A stretch of 22,319 nt of DNA from Candidatus Woesearchaeota archaeon (GCA_016211245.1 JACQSQ010000005.1:1-22319); one strand, 5' to 3'. Counted from the first letter of the stretch, positions 1-6,672 are shown. A program made the numbers and translations. The notes: generated from the sequence alone by a model not told the origin.

Positions 1-70
1 ATCAAAATTTTTGTCTTTCTATTTTCAAAAATTAAAACTCATCAGGAAGTGCATTCATCCGGAAGCGTGT

Positions 71-211
71 TCAATTGCCGCAGAACGGGAACGGAACTGC
101 TACTAGCTGCTTTGCCCATAAAATAGTCAAAACGACTCCCAAAATAAAGGCTATCGCAAACATAAAACCAGGGTGTGTAATTATTCCGCTCTTATTTTTC
201 AAAAACTTCAT
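71..211 (-). CDS. Membrane microprotein, paralogue of the one at 546-683
   Basis: This encodes 46 residues beginning MKFLKNKSGIITHP, followed by one hydrophobic segment (about residues 15-33) and a short tail ending PFPFCGN. It is supported by its near twin on the other side of the tRNA gene: both share FLKNKxGIxTHP, a GVVL hydrophobic core, a Trp after the helix and a PFC motif near the C-terminus. An AAAAAGGTGATTTTAATG leader gives a good ribosome site 6 bases before the ATG. The single helix with a basic N-terminus predicts a membrane protein. The conserved Cys in the tail could be a lipid, metal or disulfide site. I do not recognise the family. Such short genes are often missed by gene callers. 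Confidence 0.8.
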   Translation of the reverse strand: MKFLKNKSGIITHPGFMFAIAFILGVVLTILWAKQLVAVPFPFCGN

Positions 212-254
212 TAAAATCACCTTTTTGATTTGATATGCCCATTCTGAATAGCCA

Positions 255-277
255 TATATTTAAAGATTTCTATTTTT
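255..277 (-). promoter_or_regulatory. Promoter of the 71-211 microprotein (one arm of an inverted repeat)
   Basis: On the minus strand this reads TAGAAATCTTTAAATATA preceded by a run of A. It is a good archaeal BRE/TATA element lying 44 bases upstream of the ATG at 211. All 23 bases recur in inverted orientation at 480-502, at the same distance from the paralogous gene. Confidence 0.75.
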
Positions 278-312
278 GAAAGTCATTTGCTGATAGCGTG
301 CAATCAACAACT

Positions 313-320
313 TTTATAAA
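313..320 (+). promoter_or_regulatory. TATA box of the tRNA gene
   Basis: TTTATAAA ends 25 bases before the first base of the mature tRNA, the usual archaeal spacing for a tRNA promoter. Confidence 0.65.
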
Positions 321-375
321 CAATCAATTTCAACTTGCTCTTTATGCGCCAGTAGCTCAGCTTGGATAGAGCGAC

Positions 376-393
376 ATATTAAAAATACGCTAA
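376..393 (+). other. tRNA intron 1, position 28/29
   Basis: This 18-base intron sits inside the 5' strand of the anticodon stem. Its BHB motif is textbook: exon AGCG pairs with intron CGCT (4 bp), a 3-base bulge ACA is cut after AC, an inner helix TATT/AATA has an AAA loop, and the opposite 3-base bulge AAA is cut after AA. Removal restores the perfect stem ACAGC/GCTGT. The position is non-canonical, so an archaeal splicing endonuclease with relaxed specificity is expected. Confidence 0.85.
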
Positions 394-418
394 AGCCTTC
401 TAAGCTGTAGGTCGGGGG

Positions 419-449
419 CGTGACTGAGTGAATGCTCTTTCACCTCGAA
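419..449 (+). other. tRNA intron 2, position 53/54 in the T arm
   Basis: This 31-base intron lies between the GGGGG T stem and the TTCAAAT T loop. A BHB-like fold can be drawn: exon CGGG pairs with intron CTCG (one G-U), bulge GGC is cut after GG, inner helix GTGA/TCAC continues into GAG/CTC with a TGAATG loop, and the opposite bulge AAT is cut after AA. The outer exon helix is weak, as in the relaxed HBh' form. Without removal, no T arm can form. Confidence 0.8.
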
Positions 450-479
450 TTCAAATCCTCCCTGGCGCGCTTTATTTTT

Positions 480-502
480 AAAAATAGAAATCTTTAAATA
501 TA
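480..502 (+). promoter_or_regulatory. Promoter of the 546-683 microprotein (second arm of the inverted repeat)
   Basis: TAGAAATCTTTAAATATA preceded by A residues. It is identical over 23 bases to the reverse complement of 255-277 and ends 44 bases before the ATG at 546. It begins within 11 bases of the tRNA 3' end. Confidence 0.75.
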
Positions 503-545
503 AGGATTGCCAAAATTCGGTTATCAATAGAAAAAGGTGATTTTA

Positions 546-683
546 ATGGATTTTTTAAAGAATAAGAAAGGCATTGTGACGCACCCTGTCGTGCTGTTTG
601 TTTTTGGCGTTGTGCTTGGCCTAGTGCTGGCTTATGTATGGGTTAATTATATTGATATAGCAAATCCTTTCTGCACAACTTAG
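546..683 (+). CDS. Membrane microprotein, paralogue of the one at 71-211
   Basis: This encodes 45 residues beginning MDFLKNKKGIVTHP, with one hydrophobic helix (about residues 15-34) and a tail ending NPFCTT. It shares with its partner the N-terminal FLKNKxGIxTHP motif, the GVVL core, the Trp and the terminal PFC. The leader GGTGATTTTAATG supplies the ribosome site. Topology is probably N-in with a short external C-terminal tail carrying the Cys, but this is inference. The family is unknown to me. Similarity between the two proteins, and not length, is the main evidence that both are translated. Confidence 0.8.
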   Translation: MDFLKNKKGIVTHPVVLFVFGVVLGLVLAYVWVNYIDIANPFCTT

Positions 684-721
684 GGCTTATTTTGTCCAGA
701 ATTCTTTTATTATAATTATTT

Positions 722-1093
722 TTATAATTCCATGGCAAAAGTGGCTATAGCCAAGAAAACGCCTTCTACAATAAAGGCTATTTTATATATAATATCGCCA
801 ATCCAGCTGAATTCTGCCCAAGCTCCAAATAAGCCAATGCTATTAAGGGCAGGCAGTAAAGAAATTACTAATACTATTCCTGCGATAATTATAGATACTG
901 TCCCCATCACATTGCTATTTGTGATTTCTATGATAGAAGCATAAAAAAGCAAAACCCCCCCTATTGCGGAAGTCCATACCAATACATTTCTTGGCAATTC
1001 AAAAGGCAAAATTCCAATTAGAGATAACAACCCAATAGCACCTATTATTATTCCTGGGACGAAACCTACAATCCAGTCGCGCATTTGCATCAT
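722..1093 (-). CDS. Small multi-helix membrane protein
   Basis: This encodes 123 residues with about four hydrophobic helices (roughly residues 7-27, 36-54, 62-82 and 100-120) joined by very short loops and no obvious catalytic motif. GAGGG lies 7 bases before the first of two adjacent ATGs (1093 and 1090), so either could start. It begins 23 bases after the stop of the gene at 1117-2112 and is probably co-transcribed with it. Its 3' end faces the microprotein gene at 546-683, with an AT-rich 38-base gap between them. The family is not recognised; it is a generic archaeal small membrane protein. Confidence 0.75.
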   Translation of the reverse strand: MMQMRDWIVGFVPGIIIGAIGLLSLIGILPFELPRNVLVWTSAIGGVLLFYASIIEITNSNVMGTVSIIIAGIVLVISLLPALNSIGLFGAWAEFSWIGDIIYKIAFIVEGVFLAIATFAMEL

Positions 1094-1116
1094 TTTAATA
1101 CCCTCTTTTTTAAGGA

Positions 1117-2112
1117 TTACCGATTCATTTCCTCATATTCTTCAAGAGCAAGCTTTTCTATGTTATTTATGGAATGGATTATAATTCTAAATCCCTGTGC
1201 GATAGGCTGGAAATGCTTTGCAATATCCTCTTCAAGCGCCATAATCTTATTTATCAAACCCCCTACATTACTCCTAGGTAAGTCGTTGTCTTTCGTCCAC
1301 CTTTCCAAGAATTGCCTTAAATTATGCAAATTGAATAATATTTTTAAAAACATAAGTAAATCTCTTTTTTTAATCAAATAAGACTCATAAAATGCGTCTT
1401 TTAAGGCATCAGTAAGCAGTTTATAATCGTTTTCCAAAGATTCGTCAATCCTCTCTGCTTTGCCTTTAGTCCATGGCTGATTCTTTACTTTGACGGCAAG
1501 TGATTTTATATCTTTAGCAATTTTTCTAAGCGCTTGTATGTCTCTTTTTTCTCGTGATATCTCAGCTCTGATAATCCATCTTGCAAGAAGATTTTGAGCA
1601 TCTTTAACCTGAAACATCGTTCTTATTTTTTCCATCCAATCTTTATGGTGTTTGTGCACTTCATCCAGTACTTCCATTACAATTTTGTACTCATCCCTGT
1701 CCCCACCCTCAGCATCCTTAGTTCCCTGATAGATATAGATTGCTAAACTTCTTTCTATTTTTCTTAATACCTGATTTTTTGGATTTTTTCTTACTTCCTG
1801 TGAAAGTTCTTTTAGTGCATCTAAAATGCATTGTTCGGCTTTTATAATCTGCTGGTCTTGAGTTATTGCATTGAATATAAACTCTTCAGCTATTTTGGCA
1901 GATTTTCTCACTTTTTTTATGAAATTTTCTAATTCATGTAAAGCACTAGTAACCCGATGCTCCGCCACTTTGTCACGTATTTCAACGTATAATTCATGGT
2001 CTTCCTTATGAAGTCCTTTGACAAGTTTACTTATTTCTCTCTTTTCTTTCCAAGAAGTTGCTGTGAGACCTTTAAATATAGTTGAATAATATTTTGCCCA
2101 AAATCCTGCCAT
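1117..2112 (-). CDS. Uncharacterised all-helical protein
   Basis: This encodes about 331 residues, very rich in charged residues and in heptad-like Leu/Ile spacing, with no signal peptide and no clear membrane span. It is predicted all-alpha and possibly coiled-coil. Two ATGs lie close together at 2118 and 2112. The GGTGA ribosome site overlaps the first too closely, so I choose 2112 (starting MAGFWAKYY). A TATA-like AGTTTAAATA is at 2161-2170. The small membrane protein downstream is in the same orientation 23 bases away. One guess is a cytoplasmic scaffold tied to that membrane partner. No family is recognised. Confidence 0.75.
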   Translation of the reverse strand: MAGFWAKYYSTIFKGLTATSWKEKREISKLVKGLHKEDHELYVEIRDKVAEHRVTSALHELENFIKKVRKSAKIAEEFIFNAITQDQQIIKAEQCILDALKELSQEVRKNPKNQVLRKIERSLAIYIYQGTKDAEGGDRDEYKIVMEVLDEVHKHHKDWMEKIRTMFQVKDAQNLLARWIIRAEISREKRDIQALRKIAKDIKSLAVKVKNQPWTKGKAERIDESLENDYKLLTDALKDAFYESYLIKKRDLLMFLKILFNLHNLRQFLERWTKDNDLPRSNVGGLINKIMALEEDIAKHFQPIAQGFRIIIHSINNIEKLALEEYEEMNR

Positions 2113-2160
2113 ATTCATTTCACCTTTTTATTGCTCAAGGTTGAATTCCTTAACTTTCTT

Positions 2161-2170
2161 TATTTAAACT
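2161..2170 (-). promoter_or_regulatory. TATA box for the 1117-2112 / 722-1093 pair
   Basis: The minus strand reads AGTTTAAATA, preceded by an A/G-rich BRE-like stretch. It lies about 50 bases upstream of the chosen ATG at 2112, leaving a leader that contains the GGTGA ribosome site. Confidence 0.5.
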
Positions 2171-2262
2171 TTTCCTTTTTGTTGAGTTTTTGGGAGTGGT
2201 AAAATAATATTGATAAACAGCAAACAGCAATCAAAAACTATTTATAGAATCAAATATACCAG

Positions 2263-2277
2263 TTAACAATAGTTAAT
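2263..2277 (+). promoter_or_regulatory. Candidate operator TTAACAATAGTTAAT upstream of superoxide dismutase
   Basis: This is a TTAAC-AATA-GTTAA palindrome lying 2 bases downstream of a TATA-like ATATACC and just before the GGAGGTG ribosome site. The identical 15 bases occur at 19754-19768 in front of the Fe-S carrier fusion, also after ATATACC. Its position at the predicted transcription start suits a repressor. Confidence 0.6.
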
Positions 2278-2292
2278 TGGAGGTGGATTAAA

Positions 2293-2898
2293 ATGCATGA
2301 ATTGCCGAAATTGCCCTATGAGTACGACGCTCTTGAGCCATACATAGATGCCAAGACGATGGAGATACACCATACAAAGCATCACCAGACTTATGTTGAC
2401 AAGCTAAACGCCGCAATAAAAGGGACAAAGTTTGAGAGTATGGGAGTAAACGAGCTTCTTAAAAAGATAAATGAGGTTCCTGACAACATAAAGACTGCCG
2501 TGAGAAACCATGGAGGAGGGCATTCAAACCATACTTTATTCTGGCAGATAATGGGGCCGAATGCCGGCGGAGAGCCAAGCGAAAAAATAGCAGATGGCAT
2601 GAATGAAACTTTTGGAAGTTTTGAAAAATTCAAGGAAGAGCTGACAAATGCCGGACTCAATAGATTTGGGAGTGGATGGGCGTGGCTTGTGTTGAATAAC
2701 GAAAAGTTAGAAGTGTATAGCACAGCGAATCAAGACTCTCCCTTGATGGAAGGAAAAATTCCAATTTTAGGAGTGGATGTATGGGAACATGCCATGTATC
2801 TAAAATATCAAAATCGGAAGAACGAGTATATCGCAGCTTGGTGGAACGTAGTTAATTGGAATAAAGTAAATGAATTGTTAGAGAAAGCAAAGAAATAA
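2293..2898 (+). CDS. sodA: Superoxide dismutase, Mn-type of the Fe/Mn family
   Basis: This 201-residue protein, full length for the family, converts superoxide to oxygen and hydrogen peroxide in the cytoplasm. By alignment with known MnSODs the metal ligands are His26 (in EIHHTKHHQTY), His80 (GGHSNHTLFW), Asp162 and His166 (DVWEHAMYL). Gln147 in TANQDSPL is the second-shell residue typical of Mn enzymes, so I favour Mn over Fe, although cambialistic use cannot be excluded. A strong GGAGGTG ribosome site precedes the ATG. The palindrome at 2263-2277, shared with the Fe-S carrier gene at 19769, suggests stress- or metal-responsive control. The sequence resembles bacterial MnSODs closely, so horizontal acquisition is possible. 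Confidence 0.95.
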   Translation: MHELPKLPYEYDALEPYIDAKTMEIHHTKHHQTYVDKLNAAIKGTKFESMGVNELLKKINEVPDNIKTAVRNHGGGHSNHTLFWQIMGPNAGGEPSEKIADGMNETFGSFEKFKEELTNAGLNRFGSGWAWLVLNNEKLEVYSTANQDSPLMEGKIPILGVDVWEHAMYLKYQNRKNEYIAAWWNVVNWNKVNELLEKAKK

Positions 2899-2899
2899 A

Positions 2900-3138
2900 T
2901 TATTTTTTTCTTTTATCCAATTTCTTATCCCCTGTCTTCACAACAAAATAATAAATTATTGCTCCAATGATATTCAAAAAACCAGCACAATTACCCATAC
3001 AATCTTGTCGTTTTCTTTTTTAAAATCTCTCTTTAGGCAGTCAATAAGCATCCAAATCCAGAAAATAAAAACTAGCAGCCCAAATATTACCATCAATAAA
3101 ATAAAAAATATCATGCCACCGATTATTGCGCCCAGCAT
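2900..3138 (-). pseudogene. PLDc_N-like small membrane protein, split by a frameshift
   Basis: The ATG at 3138 opens a 54-residue frame with a long hydrophobic helix, then WIWMLIDCLKRDF, then IVWVIVLVF. It stops at TGA (2974-2976) inside a run of six T (minus strand, 2976-2981). Moving to the neighbouring frame at that run continues LNIIGAIIYYFVVKTGDKK to a stop at 2900-2902. The joined product of about 79 residues has the layout of the phospholipase D N-terminal-like two-helix domain (helix, WxxxLIDC, basic patch, second helix with GAIIYY). A homopolymer sequencing error, a true mutation or slippage would all explain it. It starts 6 bases after the stop of the zinc-ribbon gene and ends abutting the superoxide dismutase gene. 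Confidence 0.75.
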
Positions 3139-3144
3139 TTTATC

Positions 3145-3579
3145 TTATTCCTTATCTAAATCTTTTTCAGCATCCCCTGATTTTTTCTTTTTCGATTCCT
3201 TTAATTTTTTGGTCAATCCGATTTTCTTTTTGCACTTCTGGCATTCAAAGACATAAGAAGGAACTCCTTCGAATGATTTCCGCTTATATTCAGTTGCAGT
3301 TTCCCCTTCATTGCCGCAATGAGGGCATTTGTATTCGACATTAATAACCAGGCTGTTTTCAACCTGCTCATTCATTTCGGTGTAGCCGCAAGAATAGCAA
3401 ACATAATGATCTGCTTTTTTATCAATTTTTCCGGATTTTTTTTGAGGCTTGCCCATCACTGCTTTTTTGCATTTGGGGCACTGCTTTCGGAAAACCCAGG
3501 CCATTGCCCGGCCATCACCGATCGTCCGATTGGTGAAATAAATGCACTCTTCTATGCTCTTTGGTTTTTTCAATGCCAT
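3145..3579 (-). CDS. Double zinc-ribbon protein
   Basis: This encodes 144 residues with four Cys-x2-Cys knuckles that form two zinc ribbons: CPKC (about 34-37) with CYSC (about 61-64), and CPHC (about 84-87) with CQKC (about 112-115). The C-terminal tail is strongly Lys-rich and acidic, so it is likely soluble and possibly binds nucleic acid. Its ATG shares one base with the TAA of the upstream lipoprotein gene (TAATG), with GGGGATT as ribosome site inside that gene, so translation is coupled. It resembles short archaeal zinc-ribbon proteins of unknown role; transcription or RNA binding is only a guess. Confidence 0.8.
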   Translation of the reverse strand: MALKKPKSIEECIYFTNRTIGDGRAMAWVFRKQCPKCKKAVMGKPQKKSGKIDKKADHYVCYSCGYTEMNEQVENSLVINVEYKCPHCGNEGETATEYKRKSFEGVPSYVFECQKCKKKIGLTKKLKESKKKKSGDAEKDLDKE

Positions 3580-4253
3580 TATTCAAATCCCCTCAGTTTC
3601 TTCCATATGGCGGTTGCCGTCTCATAATTCAGGTTATTTATATAATCTTCGCTGTAATCGGTTTTTTTCCTGAACTCTTCCTGATACAACTCAAGAACCC
3701 TGCTTTTCTGGCATAATCTGCTTATTGTACTGCTGTCTTTTTTTGCCTCTGAATATGCCAAATAAAAAGTTGCATTAAGGAACAAGGCGTCTTTTTCGGA
3801 CAAGCCTGCTGATTTTGCTTCTTCAGGGTATTTGCTTATGAATTCCCTCAGCAAGCTTACAGCTTCGAAACCCACCATAGCCGATCTGTTCCTAAGCTGC
3901 GCAGATTCTATTACAATTGGGCTTTGCTTGCACCCAAATCCAAACTTTGTTGTGCCAAAATCACCATATTTATTGCCTTTTATCAAGAGTTCTTCAGCCT
4001 CAAGATTAAGCATCCTGTATTTTACCAAATAGCCAAAGGGCTCCTGCCCTGTGTCAAGCCTGAGGCCCTTAAGCTCAGAGAACTCGGAAAGCATTAATTT
4101 TATCTGCTCTGTGTTATTGGGATAAGTGCTCATAGAGGTGTTATATTTGGAATTTAACTGGCTTATGTGGGCCAAGCCAAAGCTGAAATCCCTTTTCTGC
4201 GCGCATCCCGCCAGCAAAAAAATTGCCAGGAATGCCATCAACGTTTTTTTCAT
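3579..4253 (-). CDS. Predicted lipoprotein
   Basis: This encodes 224 residues. The N-terminus MKKTLMAFLAIFLLAGC is a lipoprotein signal peptide with lipobox LAGC, the lipidated residue being Cys17, so the mature protein should be tethered to the outer face of the membrane. The rest is mostly helical, with Cys residues at roughly 108 and 181. I choose the ATG at 4253, which has GGTGG 5 bases upstream, over a TTG one codon earlier. It is the first gene of a three-gene operon with the zinc-ribbon protein and the PLDc_N-like protein. I recognise no functional domain. Confidence 0.8.
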   Translation of the reverse strand: MKKTLMAFLAIFLLAGCAQKRDFSFGLAHISQLNSKYNTSMSTYPNNTEQIKLMLSEFSELKGLRLDTGQEPFGYLVKYRMLNLEAEELLIKGNKYGDFGTTKFGFGCKQSPIVIESAQLRNRSAMVGFEAVSLLREFISKYPEEAKSAGLSEKDALFLNATFYLAYSEAKKDSSTISRLCQKSRVLELYQEEFRKKTDYSEDYINNLNYETATAIWKKLRGFE

Positions 4254-4270
4254 CAAACCACCAATGAAAA

Positions 4271-4280
4271 ATATTTAAAT
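4271..4280 (+). promoter_or_regulatory. TATA box of the methyltransferase gene
   Basis: ATATTTAAAT ends 22 bases before the ATG at 4302, which places transcription start at or next to the start codon (leaderless mRNA). The AT-rich element is nearly symmetric and lies between divergent genes. Confidence 0.6.
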
Positions 4281-4301
4281 AAAGCCCGCTTTTTAAAGCT
4301 T

Positions 4302-4781
4302 ATGCCTTATTATGATTTTATAGCGCCGGCTTATAACGAGCTTTATGGTAAAGAGCAGCTAAGCAAGATTTCATTAATCAAAAAAAATATAAAAATAAGC
4401 AGAGAAGCTAATCTTCTTGATGTAGGTTGCGGCAGCGGCATTTCCTCTGATTTTGACTGCTTTGTTGTGGGCATAGACCCCAGCTTCAATCTTTTGAAGA
4501 TCAGCAAAAAGCCAAAAGCCATGGCTTTGGCGGAAAAAATTCCTTTCAAGGAAAATTCGTTTGACTACGTGATTTCCATAACTTCCATTCATAATTTTGA
4601 AGATGTCAACAAATCAATAAGCGAGATGAAAAGAGTCGGCAAGCGGCATTTTGTTTTTAGTGTCCTTAAAAAATCCAGCAAATTCAGCCAAATAAAAGAA
4701 CTGATAGTAAAAAATTTTAAAGTGATAAAGGAGATTGTGGAAGAGAAAGATACAATATTGTTCTGTGAAAAAATATTTTGA
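4302..4781 (+). CDS. Small class I SAM-dependent methyltransferase
   Basis: This encodes 159 residues. Motif I is LLDVGCGSGIS (about residues 38-48), followed by the acidic strand end VVGIDPS that binds the SAM ribose. Next come a LAEKIPFKENSFDYVIS segment typical of Methyltransf_11 and an IHNFED motif. The protein is shorter than usual (about 200-250) because the segment between motif I and the acidic loop is very short and no substrate-binding domain is present. I place the start at MPYYDF because a TATA box lies 22-31 bases upstream and the open frame further upstream overlaps the divergent lipoprotein gene. The substrate is unknown. Confidence 0.85.
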   Translation: MPYYDFIAPAYNELYGKEQLSKISLIKKNIKISREANLLDVGCGSGISSDFDCFVVGIDPSFNLLKISKKPKAMALAEKIPFKENSFDYVISITSIHNFEDVNKSISEMKRVGKRHFVFSVLKKSSKFSQIKELIVKNFKVIKEIVEEKDTILFCEKIF

Positions 4782-4801
4782 TTTATATAAGATTGAACTT
4801 T

Positions 4802-5470
4802 TTAAGCTTCCAATTGCGCATCGATACTTTTCCATTCCAAAGGAACTCTTAACAGAATTTCTTCACCATATTTTTTAACAAGATCTTCTATCATCTTCCT
4901 GCCTTTTTTGTGAAATGGCAAATCCCATTTATGATCAATCTTATATCCTTGAGGATACAAAGAAGAAAATAAATATTCATCGCAATAGCTTGCAAAACCT
5001 TCCTCAAACAGATTTCCTCTTCGACTAAATCTATCATCTTCATCTGACCATGAGTCTTGTCCAGCAAGCACTTCCCAAAGCCGGTGAGATAATTCGTGTA
5101 CTACTACTTGATCCAATCTCCGTCTGCCCATCACCATTTTTGTCCATCCAAATGGAACATAAATTGCTGAGTTATAATACTTATAAGTGTCTGTATGATC
5201 CAACCAAAATGCACATGCCTTAATCAATGGGACTCCAACACAATGGTAAAAAAACACTGCCGTTACTCTATTAAAACCATGCTCAGGTTCAACTATATCT
5301 TTGTACATCCCGTTTAAGTATTCTATGCCCAATTCTCTCAGTTCTCTGGCAGTAATTTGTCCTAAGTTAACACCAACAACATGCTCCATTAATGGTTTAT
5401 ATTTATCAATTAGAGACTGCACTCTACCTAAAGTTGCTTCTCTTTGTCTCCCTGTATAAGCTATGTACAT
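4802..5470 (-). CDS. Uncharacterised HExxH zinc metallopeptidase-like protein
   Basis: This encodes 222 residues from the chosen start. The motif VVHELSHRLWEVL holds a zinc-binding HExxH (His125, Glu126, His129), and FEEGFASYCDEY about 30 residues later offers a Glu third ligand (about Glu157), the gluzincin arrangement. There is no signal peptide or membrane helix, so it is likely cytoplasmic. An ATG 30 bases upstream (5500) is possible. However, the shared TATA box at 5500-5511 would place transcription start near 5479, downstream of that ATG, so I prefer 5470. It is divergent from the secreted protein at 5544. The substrate is unknown. Confidence 0.75.
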   Translation of the reverse strand: MYIAYTGRQREATLGRVQSLIDKYKPLMEHVVGVNLGQITARELRELGIEYLNGMYKDIVEPEHGFNRVTAVFFYHCVGVPLIKACAFWLDHTDTYKYYNSAIYVPFGWTKMVMGRRRLDQVVVHELSHRLWEVLAGQDSWSDEDDRFSRRGNLFEEGFASYCDEYLFSSLYPQGYKIDHKWDLPFHKKGRKMIEDLVKKYGEEILLRVPLEWKSIDAQLEA

Positions 5471-5499
5471 TTTACTTAATGCTGTCGAAAGACGAAACA

Positions 5500-5511
5500 T
5501 TTATAAATATA
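5500..5511. promoter_or_regulatory. Bidirectional TATA box
   Basis: TTTATAAATATA is nearly symmetric and is the only TATA candidate between the divergent genes starting at 5470 (minus) and 5544 (plus). It is about 35 bases from each start codon, which is compatible with short leaders both ways. Confidence 0.5.
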
Positions 5512-5543
5512 TTGTTTTTAACCACTATACGATAATTACAAAA

Positions 5544-6611
5544 ATGAGATTGATAATACTCGCTTTTTTATCTGTGATTTTGATAGCAAGCGCTGCATCT
5601 GCCGCAGGCTTGAAGATAACGGAAATAGACTTTCATGTTGATTATGATGATGCTTACACATACAGGGTTGAAAACAGGGACAGAATAGACTCTGGATCTG
5701 TTCCGCCGTCAAATAATTCCAAGATAGATGCTGACTTGCTACCTGGCTCTAACATAACTTTTACAGTTAGAGTGGAGAATACATTTCAAAGCGGAGGTCC
5801 TACAATAAAAGGCGTATTCGTAACGATGAGAATTGAAGAGATAGATGACGGCGCTGATTTGGAGCAGGAAAGCTTTGATTTTGACCTGGAGCCGGGAGAC
5901 GATTACAGGTATGATCTTAAATTTGCCATACCTCTTGATGTCGATGCGACTTCCTATAACCTCATTTTAGAGGCAGAAGGCGAGGACAAGAACGAAACAT
6001 CGTACAAGACAAGGCTCGACATGAAAATGCAGGTGAAAAAGCAAAGCCACGACTTAAGAATTACCAAAATACTTCTGGACCCCATAGTTGTAAGCTGCGA
6101 TAGAAAAGTGAAACTTACTGCTGAGATGATGAATCTGGGCCCAAATCCAGAAACCCAGAATGCCTTGGAATTCAAGTCAACGAGCCTTAATATTAACTCA
6201 ATAGACAAAGACCTATCCTTGGAATCTTCTGATGAGGCAAGCGAAGAGGAAAAGACTTACGTCAAAAGCCTGAATTTTGAAGTTCCGGACTCGCTTGCGG
6301 CAGGAAGCTACCCGCTATTTGTTAATTTGTACTGGAAGAACTTCGTGCTTTTTGACAAAAAAGAGCTGAGCCTGGTTGTAAAAGACTGCGGGCCTGACAT
6401 TAAGCCTATCGCTAAAAACGAATCAGCTAAAACAAACAAGACTGCAGCAATTGAGCCTAAAGAAACTGAAAGCGAGCATGATAGCGGCATTGCCGGCTTG
6501 ATGAAGCCATCCCTATTAATATCGCCAACTCTTGTTTTTGTAATTTCCGGAGCTTTGATTATTCTTATAATTATTGTTATCGTCGTTTTCAGCCGCGCAA
6601 AACCCGAATAA
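5544..6611 (+). CDS. Secreted protein with C-terminal membrane anchor, Ig-like/CARDB-like domains
   Basis: This encodes 355 residues. A cleavable signal peptide (MRLIILAFLSVILIASAASAA) is followed by a beta-rich ectodomain with two repeats of the type found in archaeal CARDB/NEW3 surface proteins. In the first, the span around NITFTVRVENTFQSGG fits; in the second, the one around VKLTAEMMNLGPNPETQNA. A Lys/Thr/Glu-rich linker (about 306-322) leads to a transmembrane helix (about 330-350) and a short RAKPE tail. Many N-x-S/T sequons suggest N-glycosylation. The ATG at 5544 is chosen because the signal peptide begins there; the frame upstream overlaps the divergent gene. A cell-surface structural or binding role is inferred only. 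Confidence 0.8.
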   Translation: MRLIILAFLSVILIASAASAAGLKITEIDFHVDYDDAYTYRVENRDRIDSGSVPPSNNSKIDADLLPGSNITFTVRVENTFQSGGPTIKGVFVTMRIEEIDDGADLEQESFDFDLEPGDDYRYDLKFAIPLDVDATSYNLILEAEGEDKNETSYKTRLDMKMQVKKQSHDLRITKILLDPIVVSCDRKVKLTAEMMNLGPNPETQNALEFKSTSLNINSIDKDLSLESSDEASEEEKTYVKSLNFEVPDSLAAGSYPLFVNLYWKNFVLFDKKELSLVVKDCGPDIKPIAKNESAKTNKTAAIEPKETESEHDSGIAGLMKPSLLISPTLVFVISGALIILIIIVIVVFSRAKPE

Positions 6612-6672
6612 AAACAAATGCGAAAGTTTAAATAATAGCTTAGAGATTTATCTGCAAAAAGAGGGTTTGCTT

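Larger units (their letters stand above)
346..469 (+). tRNA. tRNA-Arg(TCT) with two introns
   Basis: Removing 376-393 and 419-449 gives a complete cloverleaf. Acceptor GCGCCAG (346-352) pairs perfectly with CTGGCGC (462-468). The D stem is GCTC/GAGC with a GG-containing loop. Anticodon stem ACAGC/GCTGT closes the loop CTTCTAA with anticodon TCT at 399-401. The variable loop is AGGTC. T stem GGGGG/CCTCC (one G-U pair) closes the loop TTCAAAT. The discriminator is G469, and CCA is not encoded. G15-C48 also fits. Neither intron is at the canonical 37/38 site. Arg is assigned from the anticodon alone. A U-rich stretch directly downstream (471-479) can serve as terminator. Confidence 0.92.

Noticed and set aside
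4167..4301. Upstream extension of the methyltransferase frame (45 more residues)
   Set aside because: It overlaps the divergent lipoprotein gene and its promoter, lacks family similarity, and the TATA box at 4271 fits a start at 4302.
5471..5500. Ten-residue N-terminal extension of the HExxH protein
   Set aside because: The only TATA box (5500-5511) touches that ATG, so transcription should begin downstream of it.
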